DNA of 64,000 bases from Vibrio ziniensis. Lineage in GTDB: Bacteria; Pseudomonadota; Gammaproteobacteria; Enterobacterales; Vibrionaceae. The stretch covers positions 2,480,001 through 2,544,000 of the forward strand of contig NZ_CP049331.1 of NCBI RefSeq assembly GCF_011064285.1. The letters are read 5' to 3'. Both the position numbers and the translations under genes were made by a program. The notes under the pieces were generated by a model that worked only from the letters and a program-made list of their open reading frames with translations, was not told where the DNA came from and made no database searches. Positions 8,276 to 17,050 of this stretch are shown piece by piece. Each line of letters starts with the position of its first letter. The first letter of the stretch is position 1.

Positions 8276-9487
8276 ATGCTGGATATCAACAGTATTCGAG
8301 CCCAATTTCCTGCCCTGTCTCAGAACATCAATAATGAACCTTTGGTGTACCTCGATAGCGCAGCTACTACTCAGAAACCTCAAGTTGTTATTGATGCGAT
8401 CACTCAATACTACAGTGCACAAAATGCCAACGTGCATCGCGGAAGCCACAGCTTAACTGCGCACGCTACTAGCCAATTTGAAGCAGCAAGAGACAATGTC
8501 GCTCGCTTTATTGGTGCCCAAAGCAGTAAGAGCATTATCTGGACACGCGGCGCGACTGAAGCGCTCAATCTTATCGCTCAAACCTACGCGAGAAATACGC
8601 TAAACGTCGGCGATGAAATACTGATTAGCGAGATGGAACACCACGCGAACATCGTGCCTTGGCAAATCGTCGCCGAACAAACTGGTGCAACCATTGTAAA
8701 AGTGCCGATGACACAGAATGGCGAATTCGATTTAGCGGCTTTCCATCAGCTACTGACATCTAATACCAAAATCGTCGCATTGGCACATATCACCAATGTG
8801 ACAGGTTGCCGTCAACCTATCGAAGAAGTCATTCAAGCGGCTCACGATAAAGGATCGATTGTCGTCGTCGATGGTGCTCAGGGTATCGTGCATGAAAAAG
8901 TGGATGTCACGTCAATAGATGCTGACTTCTATGTCTTCTCTGGCCACAAACTTTATGCTCCCACAGGCATTGGCGCTCTTTACGGAAAGCTAGATCTGCT
9001 GGAAGCGATGCCACCGTGGCATGGCGGCGGAAAGATGGTCGAAAAAGTCTCTTTCTCCGGCACTACTTTCTCTGGTCTACCTGGTAAGTTTGAAGCGGGA
9101 ACACCAAATGTAGCAGGAGCGATAGCTTTGAGCTGCGCGATTGACTGGTACGAAAACTTAGACAGAAATGCTGTCGAAGAGCATATCCACAAACTTCAAC
9201 ACAAAACTTATCAGGCACTAAGTGCTATCGAAGACATTCGCGTATTGGGCTACCAAAGCAATGCCAGTGTTTTAAGTATTGTTATGGATGGTGTTCATCA
9301 TCAAGATTTGGCGACGTTGTTAGATCAACAGGGAATCGCTGTGCGTGCCGGACACCATTGTGCTCACCCTTTAATGGAAGCTTTTGGTGTAAAAGGGACA
9401 GTGCGAATTTCGTTTGGAGTCTATAACACTGAAGAAGATGTCGATCGTTTAATTGCCGCCATCGAAAAAGCCGTCGACATGCTGTAA
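8276..9487 (+). CDS. csdA: cysteine desulfurase CsdA
   Basis: Pyridoxal-phosphate enzyme taking sulfur from cysteine and passing it as persulfide. The PLP lysine is K225 in FSGHKLYAPTG and the sulfur-accepting cysteine is C362 in RAGHHCAHP, which is the class II (SufS/CsdA) arrangement. Choice of CsdA over SufS rests on context: csdE and tcdA (csdL) lie convergently just downstream. The 403-aa length fits. A GGTGAGG ribosome site overlaps the end of yajL, and ATG abuts its stop codon. SufS remains a possible alternative name if the genome lacks a separate suf cluster. Confidence 0.92.
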   Translation: MLDINSIRAQFPALSQNINNEPLVYLDSAATTQKPQVVIDAITQYYSAQNANVHRGSHSLTAHATSQFEAARDNVARFIGAQSSKSIIWTRGATEALNLIAQTYARNTLNVGDEILISEMEHHANIVPWQIVAEQTGATIVKVPMTQNGEFDLAAFHQLLTSNTKIVALAHITNVTGCRQPIEEVIQAAHDKGSIVVVDGAQGIVHEKVDVTSIDADFYVFSGHKLYAPTGIGALYGKLDLLEAMPPWHGGGKMVEKVSFSGTTFSGLPGKFEAGTPNVAGAIALSCAIDWYENLDRNAVEEHIHKLQHKTYQALSAIEDIRVLGYQSNASVLSIVMDGVHHQDLATLLDQQGIAVRAGHHCAHPLMEAFGVKGTVRISFGVYNTEEDVDRLIAAIEKAVDML

Positions 9488-9550
9488 GTCCGCCGCTTTT
9501 AGCTGTTTCTTTGCCTTATTCCTCCATTCAATTGAAACTATGTTCAGCTA

Positions 9551-9699
9551 TTGCCAGACAGGGCGTCTGGCAAAGTGTTGAAGGCCACAGGATGTGGCCT
9601 TCAACACGGTAGCTCGAAACAGAGTGGAAATTGGATGAAAGAGAGGAATATCGGCAAACGGGCTTTTTGGTGACTTTTTTGCCTGTAGAAAAAAGTCAC
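9551..9699. repeat. cluster of three perfect hairpins, probable dispersed intergenic repeat
   Basis: Between the convergent csdA and csdE genes lie three perfect inverted repeats: a 9-bp stem TTGCCAGAC with 5-nt loop (9551-9573), a 15-bp stem GTGTTGAAGGCCACA with 3-nt loop (9575-9607), and an 11-bp stem GTGACTTTTTT with 8-nt loop (9670-9699). No ORF of note is present. The density of stems is far above what a terminator needs; I infer a mobile or dispersed repeat, though the second stem could also stop transcription. Confidence 0.55.
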
Positions 9700-9732
9700 A
9701 TAGCCACGACAGTGACTATCAATAAATAAAAA

Positions 9733-10161
9733 CTAAACAGCGATCTCTTTTACTTTATCGATGATAGCTTTCAACCCATTTCCACGCGAAGGGCTCAAAT
9801 GAGTGATGAGTCCGAGCTGTTCGAAATATCCATCAACATCGAAATCCTGAATCTGCTGTGAAGTTTTTCCTTCAAAAGCCGCCATCACTAACGCAATCAA
9901 ACCACGCACAATACGGGCATCGGAATCAGCGCAGAAATGCCAGATACCCTCTTCCTGTTGGCTAACCAACCAGACTAAGCTTTCACAGCCAGAAACCGTT
10001 ACTTGTTCACTTTTCAGTTCTTCTGGCATCACAGGTAACTTCTTACCCCACTGAATCACCTGACGGTAGCGGTCTTCCCAGCCTTTAAACTGTTGCATCG
10101 TCTGCACAATATCTTCACTGGTAATTTCGCTACCAAATGGAGTGGCGGGAAAAGTTTGCAT
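9733..10161 (-). CDS. csdE: CsdE, sulfur acceptor of CsdA (SufE family)
   Basis: Small cytosolic SufE-fold protein of 142 aa that takes persulfide sulfur from CsdA and hands it on, among others to TcdA. The acceptor cysteine is C59 in VSGCESLVW, close to Cys61 of E. coli CsdE. The conserved tail D-GYFEQLGL-HLSPSRGNGL is present. It follows tcdA on the same strand with about 40 bp between them. Unlike E. coli, where csdA and csdE are in tandem, csdA here faces the csdE-tcdA pair. Confidence 0.93.
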   Translation of the reverse strand: MQTFPATPFGSEITSEDIVQTMQQFKGWEDRYRQVIQWGKKLPVMPEELKSEQVTVSGCESLVWLVSQQEEGIWHFCADSDARIVRGLIALVMAAFEGKTSQQIQDFDVDGYFEQLGLITHLSPSRGNGLKAIIDKVKEIAV

Positions 10162-10199
10162 AATAAGCTCCGGAATTACTTGAGTTACTTTTACGTCAG

Positions 10200-11009
10200 C
10201 TACTTACTGTGTTTCTGAATGATTTTTTCAACGATGCGCGCAACGGCAACAAAACCGAATGTTGCGGTAACGACGGTAGCAGCCCCAAAACCAGAAGCAC
10301 AATCCATACGTTTAGGACCTTCTGCCGTTGATTTGGTTGCACATACCGAACCATCCGCTTGTGGGTATTTTAACTGCTCAGTTGAGAATACACAGTCGAT
10401 ACCAAACTTGCGGGCTGGATTGGTCGGGAAATTATGATGCTGACGCAGACGATCTTTGATCGTCTTCGCCAGTGGATCTTGAATAGTTTTGGTTAGATCA
10501 GCCACTTTGATTTGCGTAGGGTCAGTTTGACCACCAGCGCCACCAATCGTAATCACTTTGATCTTATTGCTACGACAGTAAGCAAGCAGAGATGCTTTAG
10601 CCTTAACGCTGTCAATGGCATCCAACACATAGTCGTACTCTTTGGTCAGATACTCATGCTGATTGTCTGGCGTGATGAAATCATCAATTAGGTTCACCTT
10701 GCACTCAGGGTTGATCAATTTGACACGCTCGGCCATCACTTCAATTTTGCTTTGACCAACAGTTCCAGACATTGCATGGATTTGTCGGTTAATATTGGTC
10801 ACACAAACGTCATCCATATCAATAAGCGTCAGCTCACCAATACCCGTTCTCGCCAGTGCTTCAACAGCCCATGAACCCACACCACCAATGCCAATAACAC
10901 ATACGTGTGCTGCACGTAGGATATCAACTTCGCTATTTCCATATAGTCGACGAGTACCACCGAAACGTTGGTTATAGCTATCTGAGGCTGGAGTATCGAG
11001 TTCACGCAT
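10200..11009 (-). CDS. tcdA: tRNA threonylcarbamoyladenosine dehydratase TcdA (CsdL)
   Basis: ATP-dependent E1-like enzyme that dehydrates t6A37 in tRNA to the cyclic form ct6A. The nucleotide-binding motif GIGGVGSWAVEALARTG (about residues 40-57) and the DMDDVCVTNINRQ segment are typical of the ThiF/MoeB/HesA fold. The product is 269 aa, as usual. The CsdA-CsdE pair supports ct6A formation in E. coli, so this neighbourhood is coherent. A terminator-like hairpin between tcdA and mltA separates it from the upstream gene. Confidence 0.94.
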   Translation of the reverse strand: MRELDTPASDSYNQRFGGTRRLYGNSEVDILRAAHVCVIGIGGVGSWAVEALARTGIGELTLIDMDDVCVTNINRQIHAMSGTVGQSKIEVMAERVKLINPECKVNLIDDFITPDNQHEYLTKEYDYVLDAIDSVKAKASLLAYCRSNKIKVITIGGAGGQTDPTQIKVADLTKTIQDPLAKTIKDRLRQHHNFPTNPARKFGIDCVFSTEQLKYPQADGSVCATKSTAEGPKRMDCASGFGAATVVTATFGFVAVARIVEKIIQKHSK

Positions 11010-11033
11010 GACAACAATCCAAATAAAGAGGGT

Positions 11034-11069
11034 TCAAAAACAAAGAGTGCGATTTATACGCACTCTTAT
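11034..11069 (-). terminator. terminator downstream of mltA
   Basis: 9-bp stem AAGAGTGCG / CGCACTCTT (11043-11051 and 11059-11067) with a 7-nt loop, followed on the minus strand by TTTGTTTTTG. Confidence 0.8.
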
Positions 11070-11120
11070 TATAAATGTCCAGAACATCGCATAACGACTA
11101 ATTCAAGTAGTCTATAACGA

Positions 11121-12233
11121 TCATTCCAGTTTTTCTGGAGGTAGTGCCCAAGGCGCTTGCAGTGGTGAATCTTCAAGTCCGAGTTTCCAAACTCGTCCGA
11201 AGTGCTTGTAATGGCCAGCCTCTGTTCCTGCTCGTGGTCCCATGCCGTGGTAAAGATCCAGATGATTCTGCTTAACAGCACCGCCAGTATCTAACACTAT
11301 TAATAGGCGTAGTTGATGAGCACCGGACCAAGTTCCGTCAGCATTCAGTAGCGGAACCTCAGCTAAAATTGGCGTACCCATTGGAAACAAAGTGCGGTCA
11401 CCAGCCACTGAAGCCATTGGTAATAAAGGAATACCTGCCGTGCCAGTCACTGGTGCAGCCGCTCTTGGCTGGAAAAAGACATACGAAGGATTCTGCTCTA
11501 ACAGCTCTTTCACCGTCGCTTCATCGTTCGAATGCGCCCACTCATTGATGGCTTTGAGCGACATTTTATCACGCTCAACTAAGCCACGTTCGATAAGCAC
11601 CTTACCAATACTCACGTAAGCTTTATTATTCTTACCTGCATAAGCAAAGTACTCTAACGTATCGTCATCACCAAAGTGTACAAAGCCACTGCCCTGCACT
11701 TCCATAATAAAAGGATCAATTCGGTTTTCAGCGTATCCCAACTCTAATCCTTGTCCATCTAAGGCACCATCGTAGATTTGGGCACGTGTTGGACACTCAA
11801 CTTCACAAACAGGCATGCTATGAACTGGATATTTAAATGTTTGGTCTGGGGTATGACGCAATTCAATCACAGGAGAAAAGTAACCGGTGAACAAGACGTT
11901 ACCTTTTCCATCCCCGCCGCCTAACTGAGCTGACTGGATGCCAAATTGAGATAGCTGAGTGGTATCACCACTCTCAATCACCCATTCATTCAGCTTCTGA
12001 TATAAAGGGCCAAAAGTTTTTGCCATTGAAGGCGAGTTTACAACCACTTGTTCACTTTGTTTGGTAAATTCCGTAAAGTCACGCGGTTTATTTGAGTTCA
12101 CCACATCGACTTTGTTTAGAGTTTTGGCGAAAGGCTCATCTAGATATTGTTGTGCTCTATCGGTCGGTTGAGCACAACCAAACAACAGCGCCAGGTAGGC
12201 GAGAGAAAGAAGGCGTTTTTTCACAGAATGCAT
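11121..12233 (-). CDS. mltA: membrane-bound lytic murein transglycosylase A
   Basis: Outer-membrane lipoprotein that cleaves the MurNAc-GlcNAc bond of peptidoglycan with formation of 1,6-anhydroMurNAc. The lipobox is LLFGC near residue 20. The catalytic aspartate region is DTGGAVKQNHLDLYHGMG in the C-terminal 3D domain, matching the DVGGAIKG segment of E. coli MltA. The product is 370 aa, normal length. Its products are the substrates imported by AmpG, whose gene lies 8 kb to the left. Confidence 0.95.
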   Translation of the reverse strand: MHSVKKRLLSLAYLALLFGCAQPTDRAQQYLDEPFAKTLNKVDVVNSNKPRDFTEFTKQSEQVVVNSPSMAKTFGPLYQKLNEWVIESGDTTQLSQFGIQSAQLGGGDGKGNVLFTGYFSPVIELRHTPDQTFKYPVHSMPVCEVECPTRAQIYDGALDGQGLELGYAENRIDPFIMEVQGSGFVHFGDDDTLEYFAYAGKNNKAYVSIGKVLIERGLVERDKMSLKAINEWAHSNDEATVKELLEQNPSYVFFQPRAAAPVTGTAGIPLLPMASVAGDRTLFPMGTPILAEVPLLNADGTWSGAHQLRLLIVLDTGGAVKQNHLDLYHGMGPRAGTEAGHYKHFGRVWKLGLEDSPLQAPWALPPEKLE

Positions 12234-12299
12234 CCCATTTAAAATTCGACCGAAAGGATGACAAACTAACTAGTTAAGCGCAATTGAGAAATTGTTAAA

Positions 12300-12752
12300 T
12301 TAGTTTTTTTCTGACATTCGGAAAATCGGTTTGTAATGATCATTGGTTACTTGCTTCATTTCTTTGTTTTCTGAATTTGTCATTTGGAATTTGTAATCTT
12401 GCCCAGCAACTTTAAAAGTTAAATAATGACCATCGAAGTCATAACGAGTCGTGTACACTCGACCTTCCATAGCAATGCCATCAGGGCCTATATCAAGTAT
12501 TCTGGCTGAGTAATAAGCAACATCCTGCTCTACCCAAACACCGTACACTTCTTTCTTATGTGACAATGTGTTTTTAACACTTTCAATAACATTCCCATAA
12601 AGAATGACCACTACCACACATCCTAAAATAGCGACTAAGATTAGAAACAGTTCCAGCCGTTTTCTATTTTTTACTCGACTTCCATTCTCTGAAGGGTCAG
12701 ATTGTGAATTATTAAACATTTGGTCTCGATTTAAGTTTGCTGCTTTAGGCAT
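12300..12752 (-). CDS. DUF2850-like single-pass membrane protein
   Basis: 150-aa protein of unknown function. Residues 1-30 are hydrophilic and probably cytosolic, residues about 33-53 form one membrane helix (LFLILVAILGCVVVVILYG), and the rest is a soluble domain likely in the periplasm with the segment VYGVWVEQDVAYYSARILDI. The pattern resembles the DUF2850 family, which I know from Vibrionaceae; a profile search would confirm. It lies alone between mltA and argA with AT-rich spacers on both sides. Confidence 0.72.
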   Translation of the reverse strand: MPKAANLNRDQMFNNSQSDPSENGSRVKNRKRLELFLILVAILGCVVVVILYGNVIESVKNTLSHKKEVYGVWVEQDVAYYSARILDIGPDGIAMEGRVYTTRYDFDGHYLTFKVAGQDYKFQMTNSENKEMKQVTNDHYKPIFRMSEKN

Positions 12753-12847
12753 CGTATATCTTACTTAGAAGTAATTTAAGCTAACGCTGCCAATACAGCA
12801 TTGCAAAAATAGTAGCGTTTACCTAATAAAAACCACTTGCTCACAGG

Positions 12848-12868
12848 TGAATAAAAAGTCATTATTCA
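12848..12868. promoter_or_regulatory. inverted repeat before argA, possible ARG box
   Basis: TGAATAA, 7-nt spacer, TTATTCA: a perfect 7-bp dyad 40 bp before the argA start. The half-sites resemble the ArgR consensus (TGAAT / ATTCA), but the spacing is 3 bp longer than the usual 18-bp ARG box, so the match is tentative. Confidence 0.35.
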
Positions 12869-12907
12869 CACATATTTAAACAACCATAAATATTAAGAGT
12901 GCCATCA

Positions 12908-14245
12908 GTGAAAATTCGTAGTACCGCTCTTGTTAAAGGCTTCAGACAGTCTGCTCCCTATGTTAACGCTCACCGTGGAAAAACCATGGTTGTTATGGTG
13001 GGCGGCGAAGCAATTGCCGATAAAAATTTCGCGAATATTATTAGTGACCTAGCTCTACTTCATAGTCTTGGAGTCAAAGTAGTGCTCGTTCACGGCGCAC
13101 GCCCACAAATAAATCAGATTTTAGAGACAAATAACCGCACAACTCCTTATCACAAAGGCATTCGTATCACTGATGAAGAAGCTTTAGGATTGGTTATGCA
13201 AGCGGCGGGACAACTTCAGCATGCAATAACTGCTCGCCTATCAATGAGTTTAAACAACACCCCTATGGCTGGTACTCAGCTTAACGTGGTCAGCGGAAAT
13301 TTCGTGATCTCTCAACCACTAGGTATAGATGATGGTGTTGATTATTGCCACAGTGGAAAAATTCGTCGTATCGATATTGATGGTATAAACCGCATGCTCG
13401 ATCAAGGCTCGATTGTGCTTCTTGGTCCGATTGCGAGTTCAGTAACTGGTGAATGTTTCAACTTGCTTTCTGAAGAAGTAGCAACGCAAGTGGCTATTCG
13501 TCTAAAAGCTGAAAAGCTGATTGGTTTCTGCTCTGAGCAAGGCATTATGGACAGTAAAGGTAATTCGATTGCTGAACTGTATCCAGCGGAAGTCAACAAT
13601 CTGATTGAGAAGCTGGAAGCTGAAGCAGAAACAAACTGCGATGAAAAAGCAGGAAAACTACGCTTTTTGAGAGCAGCAGTAGCGGCTTGCCGTGCTGGCG
13701 TTCCACGCAGTCATTTAGTCAGCTACAAAGAAGATGGCGCTTTAATACAGGAACTGTTTTCTTTCGATGGTATCGGCACACAAATTGTAAAAGCCAGCAC
13801 AGAACAACTTCGCCAAGCACAAATTGATGACATCGGTGGCATCTTTGATCTGATTCGCCCTCTTGAAGAGCAAGGAATTTTAGTGCGCCGTTCTCGTGAG
13901 CAACTAGAACAAGAGATCCATAAATTCACCATCATTGAAAAAGATGGTTTGATCATTGGTTGTGCAGCACTTTACCCATATCCAGAAGATGATATGGCAG
14001 AGATGGCTTGTGTAGCAATTCATACCGAATATCGTGATGGTGACCGTGGTGCATTGTTGCTGCGTCACATGAAGCAACAAACCAAACTTATGAATATCAA
14101 TAAATTATTTGTGTTAACTACGCACAGTTTGCACTGGTTTAGAGAGCAAGGGTTCATTGAGTTTGGCGTTGATTCACTGCCAATGTCAAAACGCCAGCTT
14201 TATAACTATCAACGTCGATCAAAGATCCTAATTCTTAAGCTTTAG
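12908..14245 (+). CDS. argA: amino-acid N-acetyltransferase (N-acetylglutamate synthase)
   Basis: First step of arginine biosynthesis, making N-acetylglutamate from glutamate and acetyl-CoA. The N-terminal part is an amino-acid-kinase domain ([23 protein letters not shown]) that binds arginine for feedback inhibition; the C-terminal part is a GNAT domain ([21 protein letters not shown] then [11 protein letters not shown]). The GTG at 12908 is preferred over the GTG at 12899 because the protein then begins [12 protein letters not shown] and AAGAG lies 9 bp before it. It gives 445 aa. This is the classical bifunctional-looking ArgA architecture of gammaproteobacteria. Confidence 0.94.
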   Translation: MKIRSTALVKGFRQSAPYVNAHRGKTMVVMVGGEAIADKNFANIISDLALLHSLGVKVVLVHGARPQINQILETNNRTTPYHKGIRITDEEALGLVMQAAGQLQHAITARLSMSLNNTPMAGTQLNVVSGNFVISQPLGIDDGVDYCHSGKIRRIDIDGINRMLDQGSIVLLGPIASSVTGECFNLLSEEVATQVAIRLKAEKLIGFCSEQGIMDSKGNSIAELYPAEVNNLIEKLEAEAETNCDEKAGKLRFLRAAVAACRAGVPRSHLVSYKEDGALIQELFSFDGIGTQIVKASTEQLRQAQIDDIGGIFDLIRPLEEQGILVRRSREQLEQEIHKFTIIEKDGLIIGCAALYPYPEDDMAEMACVAIHTEYRDGDRGALLLRHMKQQTKLMNINKLFVLTTHSLHWFREQGFIEFGVDSLPMSKRQLYNYQRRSKILILKL

Positions 14246-14386
14246 TTACATAAACATAATCAATTAGTAGCATTCGCGATATTTACGCCTGCTATTAATT
14301 GAATAATCAGTATATTAATTTGTATTTTAATCGTACATAAATTAATCACTTTTCATACTGCAACGAGCTGTGTAAAATCTCGCCAA

Positions 14387-14404
14387 TCGTGACATAGATC
14401 ACTT
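14387..14404. promoter_or_regulatory. candidate CRP-cAMP site
   Basis: GTGA (14389-14392), 6-nt spacer CATAGA, TCAC (14399-14402): perfect central CRP core. It lies upstream of the ERIC-like repeat and of the small ORF at 14627, about 225 bp before its ATG. Confidence 0.45.
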
Positions 14405-14480
14405 TATTAGCATGAGTTGGAATTCTACCTAAGGGCTTAACTTAGGAAGAGCACGGATTGCTTCAATGAGATCCCAAAAC

Positions 14481-14587
14481 TAGTTGTTGTTGCAACTAGG
14501 CGACGAGCGAATGAGCTCCCAATCACATAGATAACTATGTGATTGGGGCGAGTAAGTGAAGTCAACGAAGCTGCAACGTCAAATAGG
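14481..14587. repeat. ERIC-like (IRU) repeat 1
   Basis: Central perfect 13-bp stem CCCAATCACATAG / CTATGTGATTGGG (14518-14530 and 14535-14547) with loop ATAA, outer flanks TTGCAACTAGGCGACGAGCG on the left and GAAGCTGCAACGTC on the right. This follows the layout of enterobacterial repetitive intergenic consensus elements (gtgaatccccag...ctggggtgagcga...cagc), which are also known in Vibrio. Confidence 0.65.
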
Positions 14588-14626
14588 AAAGGGAAAATAA
14601 CTTTATTGAAGAGCAAACTATATTAT

Positions 14627-14806
14627 ATGAAAACCGTAATTTGTAATTCGCTACAAAGCTTCTGGGATATGGCAGATCATAACTTCCTAGAAGGTCTAGA
14701 TGTACATTGCGTGTTTCCCGTCAGTGACTACCTAAAAAGCTTTATCTTAGGCTCACAAGCGCGCTATAAGATTCGCAATATCACTTTTTCAAAAGCTGTT
14801 TGCTAA
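14627..14806 (+). CDS. possible small protein, 59 aa
   Basis: Short ORF beginning MKTVICNSLQSFWDMAD with no recognised family. It ends with the cysteine of KAVC. An in-frame ATG 84 bp upstream exists, but that part would be translated from the ERIC-like repeat and is not credible. The ribosome site is weak (GAAGAG, 11 bp before). Support comes from a plausible amino-acid composition, a CRP-like site upstream and a lone position in a 650-bp gap between argA and recD. It may equally be a chance ORF. Confidence 0.4.
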   Translation: MKTVICNSLQSFWDMADHNFLEGLDVHCVFPVSDYLKSFILGSQARYKIRNITFSKAVC

Positions 14807-14902
14807 CGTCTTTTGTTAATTTGCTAGGCAGCCAAGGAAGGTTGCCTGAATCGCTTCCCCTCCCTTCTCTAGCTACACCTGCTCCCAATTAATACACCAA
14901 CG

Positions 14903-17050
14903 CTACCCTTTTAGACGTTCAACCAAACCACTGGCTCGTTCGGTCTTAAACTGAATTCCTCGTTTAAGCACACCAATATCACAGTACAAAGCCAAGCGTT
15001 CTTTCGCTCGGGTAATACCTGTGTAGATGAGTTCACGTGTGACGATTGGGCTGTATTCGGGAGGCAAAATCATGGCTGTGAATTCAAACTCACTGCCCTG
15101 TGATTTATGAATCGTCATCGCATACGCAGTTTCATGCTGAGGTACTCGGCTTGGTAATACGGATTTTACGCTACCATCGGGTAGTTCGAAATACACCTTC
15201 AGTCTCTGTTCTGCATCTTCTTCATCTCGCATACAAATACCGATATCACCGTTATACAAGCCAAGAGCATGATCGTTCAGTGTCACCATAACCGGACGAC
15301 CGTGATACCACAGTTCCTGCTGCGTCTTAATTAAATTACGCGCCTGCAACGCACGCTCAATTCGATGATTTAGACCAACGACACCAAAGTCGCCTTCTCG
15401 CACAGCGCATAACAAACGGCTTTGACCGAACGCTTTTAATACCGCTTTTGCTTTAGTTGCCATAGATTCCGGCTCACTGCTTTTCGCTTCTTGTTGTTCA
15501 ATAGCACGCTTACCCGATCGATGCAGATAGATGGAATAAGCATCCACCAATGATTTGAGCATCTGATTGTAAGCGTCACTGCTTAATGGGTAGTGGTGAA
15601 TATCCGAGAAATCTTGATTCCAAACTTCATCAACTCTCGCGGCTCTGCCGCTGTTAATCGCTTTTGCTAATTGCCCAATACCGGAACGGGCATCAAAACG
15701 GTAGCTCTTTTGCAGCATACATAAGCTGTCTGCAACGCTGCTGTGTGAAGTCTTGAGGTTGGTAGACGAAACTGGATTGCCCAAGGAGTGAAAGCCAGTC
15801 AATTCAGAGAGCAGCTTACCTTGTGCCGCGCTGTATCCATTTTCAATAAATGAGCAAATATCGCCAAGCACAGCGCCCGCTTCCACAGAAGCCAACTGAT
15901 CTTTATCACCAAGTAAAATCAAGCGAGCATGACTAGGCAAAGCGTCAACCAATTTCACCATCATAGACAAATCAACCATGGAAGCTTCGTCAACCACCAG
16001 CACATCTAAGTGCAGCTGGTTTTTGCTGTGATGACGAAACTCCGCACTGCCCGGAATTGCTCCAAGCAGACGATGAATCGTGCTTGATGTGGTCGGTATC
16101 GCCTGCTTGAGCTCAGGTTCAACGGCTAGACTTTCCACCGCTTTACCGATCGACTCGGTTAAACGTGCAGCCGCCTTACCCGTTGGCGCAACCAACTTAA
16201 TATTTGGCGTATGCCCCTGCTGCTGGGATTGACGAATTAAAGCAGCAAGCAACTTGGTTACAGTTGTCGTTTTGCCAGTTCCTGGTCCACCAGAAATAAC
16301 CGCAAAACGTCGAGTCAGAGCTACCGCCGCAGCGACTTTCTGCCAATTCAAACAGCAACTCGCTGGAACGAGCGTATCCAACGGCTGAAGATCTTCCATT
16401 CGCTGAACGGTAGTGAGCACAGCATCGATTGCAATCCAGTCCAGTTGACTATCGTCGACCACATCAAGGAAATCACACACCATTCGCTGACGACTGACCT
16501 GAGAAGTCTCACTGCTTTTCAAGGCTTTACAAAGAAAGCGGTAGTCGCGTTCAAATAACACATCGAGCAGCTCTTTTAGTTTTTGGCCATCAGTAGGCTT
16601 TAAGATCATAGGTGACCCAAAGCTCTGTAAACGCTGTGCCAGTGTCATCTCGTAATGCCAGTAACGGTGTAAATACAGACGTTGCCCATCAAACATCAAT
16701 GGCACAGCTTCACCTTGCAAACCAACCAACGTTGAGTTGGATAAAATTTGCTGCCAATTGGCGTTTACCCATAGAGGATTAACCGTTAATGCCGCTTCAC
16801 CGTAAAGACCTAACTTGGCAGAGAGATCAACACTGCTACCATGACTGTCCCACAAAGATAAGCAGATATTGCCTCTACCAAGTTCGGCACTGACAGCCGC
16901 CACCAGTAATAAGAAAGCGTTTTTATCTTCTGCGCTTAACTCATTGCCAGACAACAAAGAAGCAATAAAACGAGCAAATTGATAATCGAGCTGACGAATG
17001 CTGCCCTGCTTCGCTAAATGCGCTAACACATCCAAAGCTTGTGTGCTCAT
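14903..17050 (-). CDS. recD: exodeoxyribonuclease V alpha subunit RecD
   Basis: Fast 5'-3' helicase motor of RecBCD, the enzyme that processes double-strand ends for recombination and degrades foreign linear DNA. Walker A is ISGGPGTGKTTTVTKLLAA (about residues 255-275), helicase motif II is VVDEASMVDLSMM, and the C-terminal motif is MTIHKSQGSEF. It is 715 aa against 608 in E. coli. Extra residues include a segment around 395-440 (between GAVLGDICSF and the SYRFD motif). Its ATG overlaps the recB stop by 4 bp (ATGA), so expression is coupled. Confidence 0.95.
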   Translation of the reverse strand: MSTQALDVLAHLAKQGSIRQLDYQFARFIASLLSGNELSAEDKNAFLLLVAAVSAELGRGNICLSLWDSHGSSVDLSAKLGLYGEAALTVNPLWVNANWQQILSNSTLVGLQGEAVPLMFDGQRLYLHRYWHYEMTLAQRLQSFGSPMILKPTDGQKLKELLDVLFERDYRFLCKALKSSETSQVSRQRMVCDFLDVVDDSQLDWIAIDAVLTTVQRMEDLQPLDTLVPASCCLNWQKVAAAVALTRRFAVISGGPGTGKTTTVTKLLAALIRQSQQQGHTPNIKLVAPTGKAAARLTESIGKAVESLAVEPELKQAIPTTSSTIHRLLGAIPGSAEFRHHSKNQLHLDVLVVDEASMVDLSMMVKLVDALPSHARLILLGDKDQLASVEAGAVLGDICSFIENGYSAAQGKLLSELTGFHSLGNPVSSTNLKTSHSSVADSLCMLQKSYRFDARSGIGQLAKAINSGRAARVDEVWNQDFSDIHHYPLSSDAYNQMLKSLVDAYSIYLHRSGKRAIEQQEAKSSEPESMATKAKAVLKAFGQSRLLCAVREGDFGVVGLNHRIERALQARNLIKTQQELWYHGRPVMVTLNDHALGLYNGDIGICMRDEEDAEQRLKVYFELPDGSVKSVLPSRVPQHETAYAMTIHKSQGSEFEFTAMILPPEYSPIVTRELIYTGITRAKERLALYCDIGVLKRGIQFKTERASGLVERLKG

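Larger units (their letters stand above)
14246..14626. other. intergenic region after argA
   Basis: Holds an AT-rich stretch, a CRP-like palindrome (14389-14402), a short dyad CCTAAG...CTTAGG (about 14428-14446), and an ERIC-like repeat (14481-14587). No gene is called here; a small candidate gene follows at 14627. Confidence 0.6.

Noticed and set aside
8253..8456. 67-aa plus-strand ORF at the yajL-csdA junction
   Set aside because: It lies out of frame in csdA and yajL, both clear genes.
9575..9607. 15-bp hairpin as a simple csdA terminator
   Set aside because: No T tract follows on the plus strand, and two other dyads are present nearby, so a repeat element is the better explanation; partial terminator activity is not excluded.
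14543..14626. N-terminal extension of the 59-aa ORF after argA
   Set aside because: It would be translated from within the ERIC-like repeat; the internal ATG at 14627 is the more reasonable start, if the ORF is real at all.
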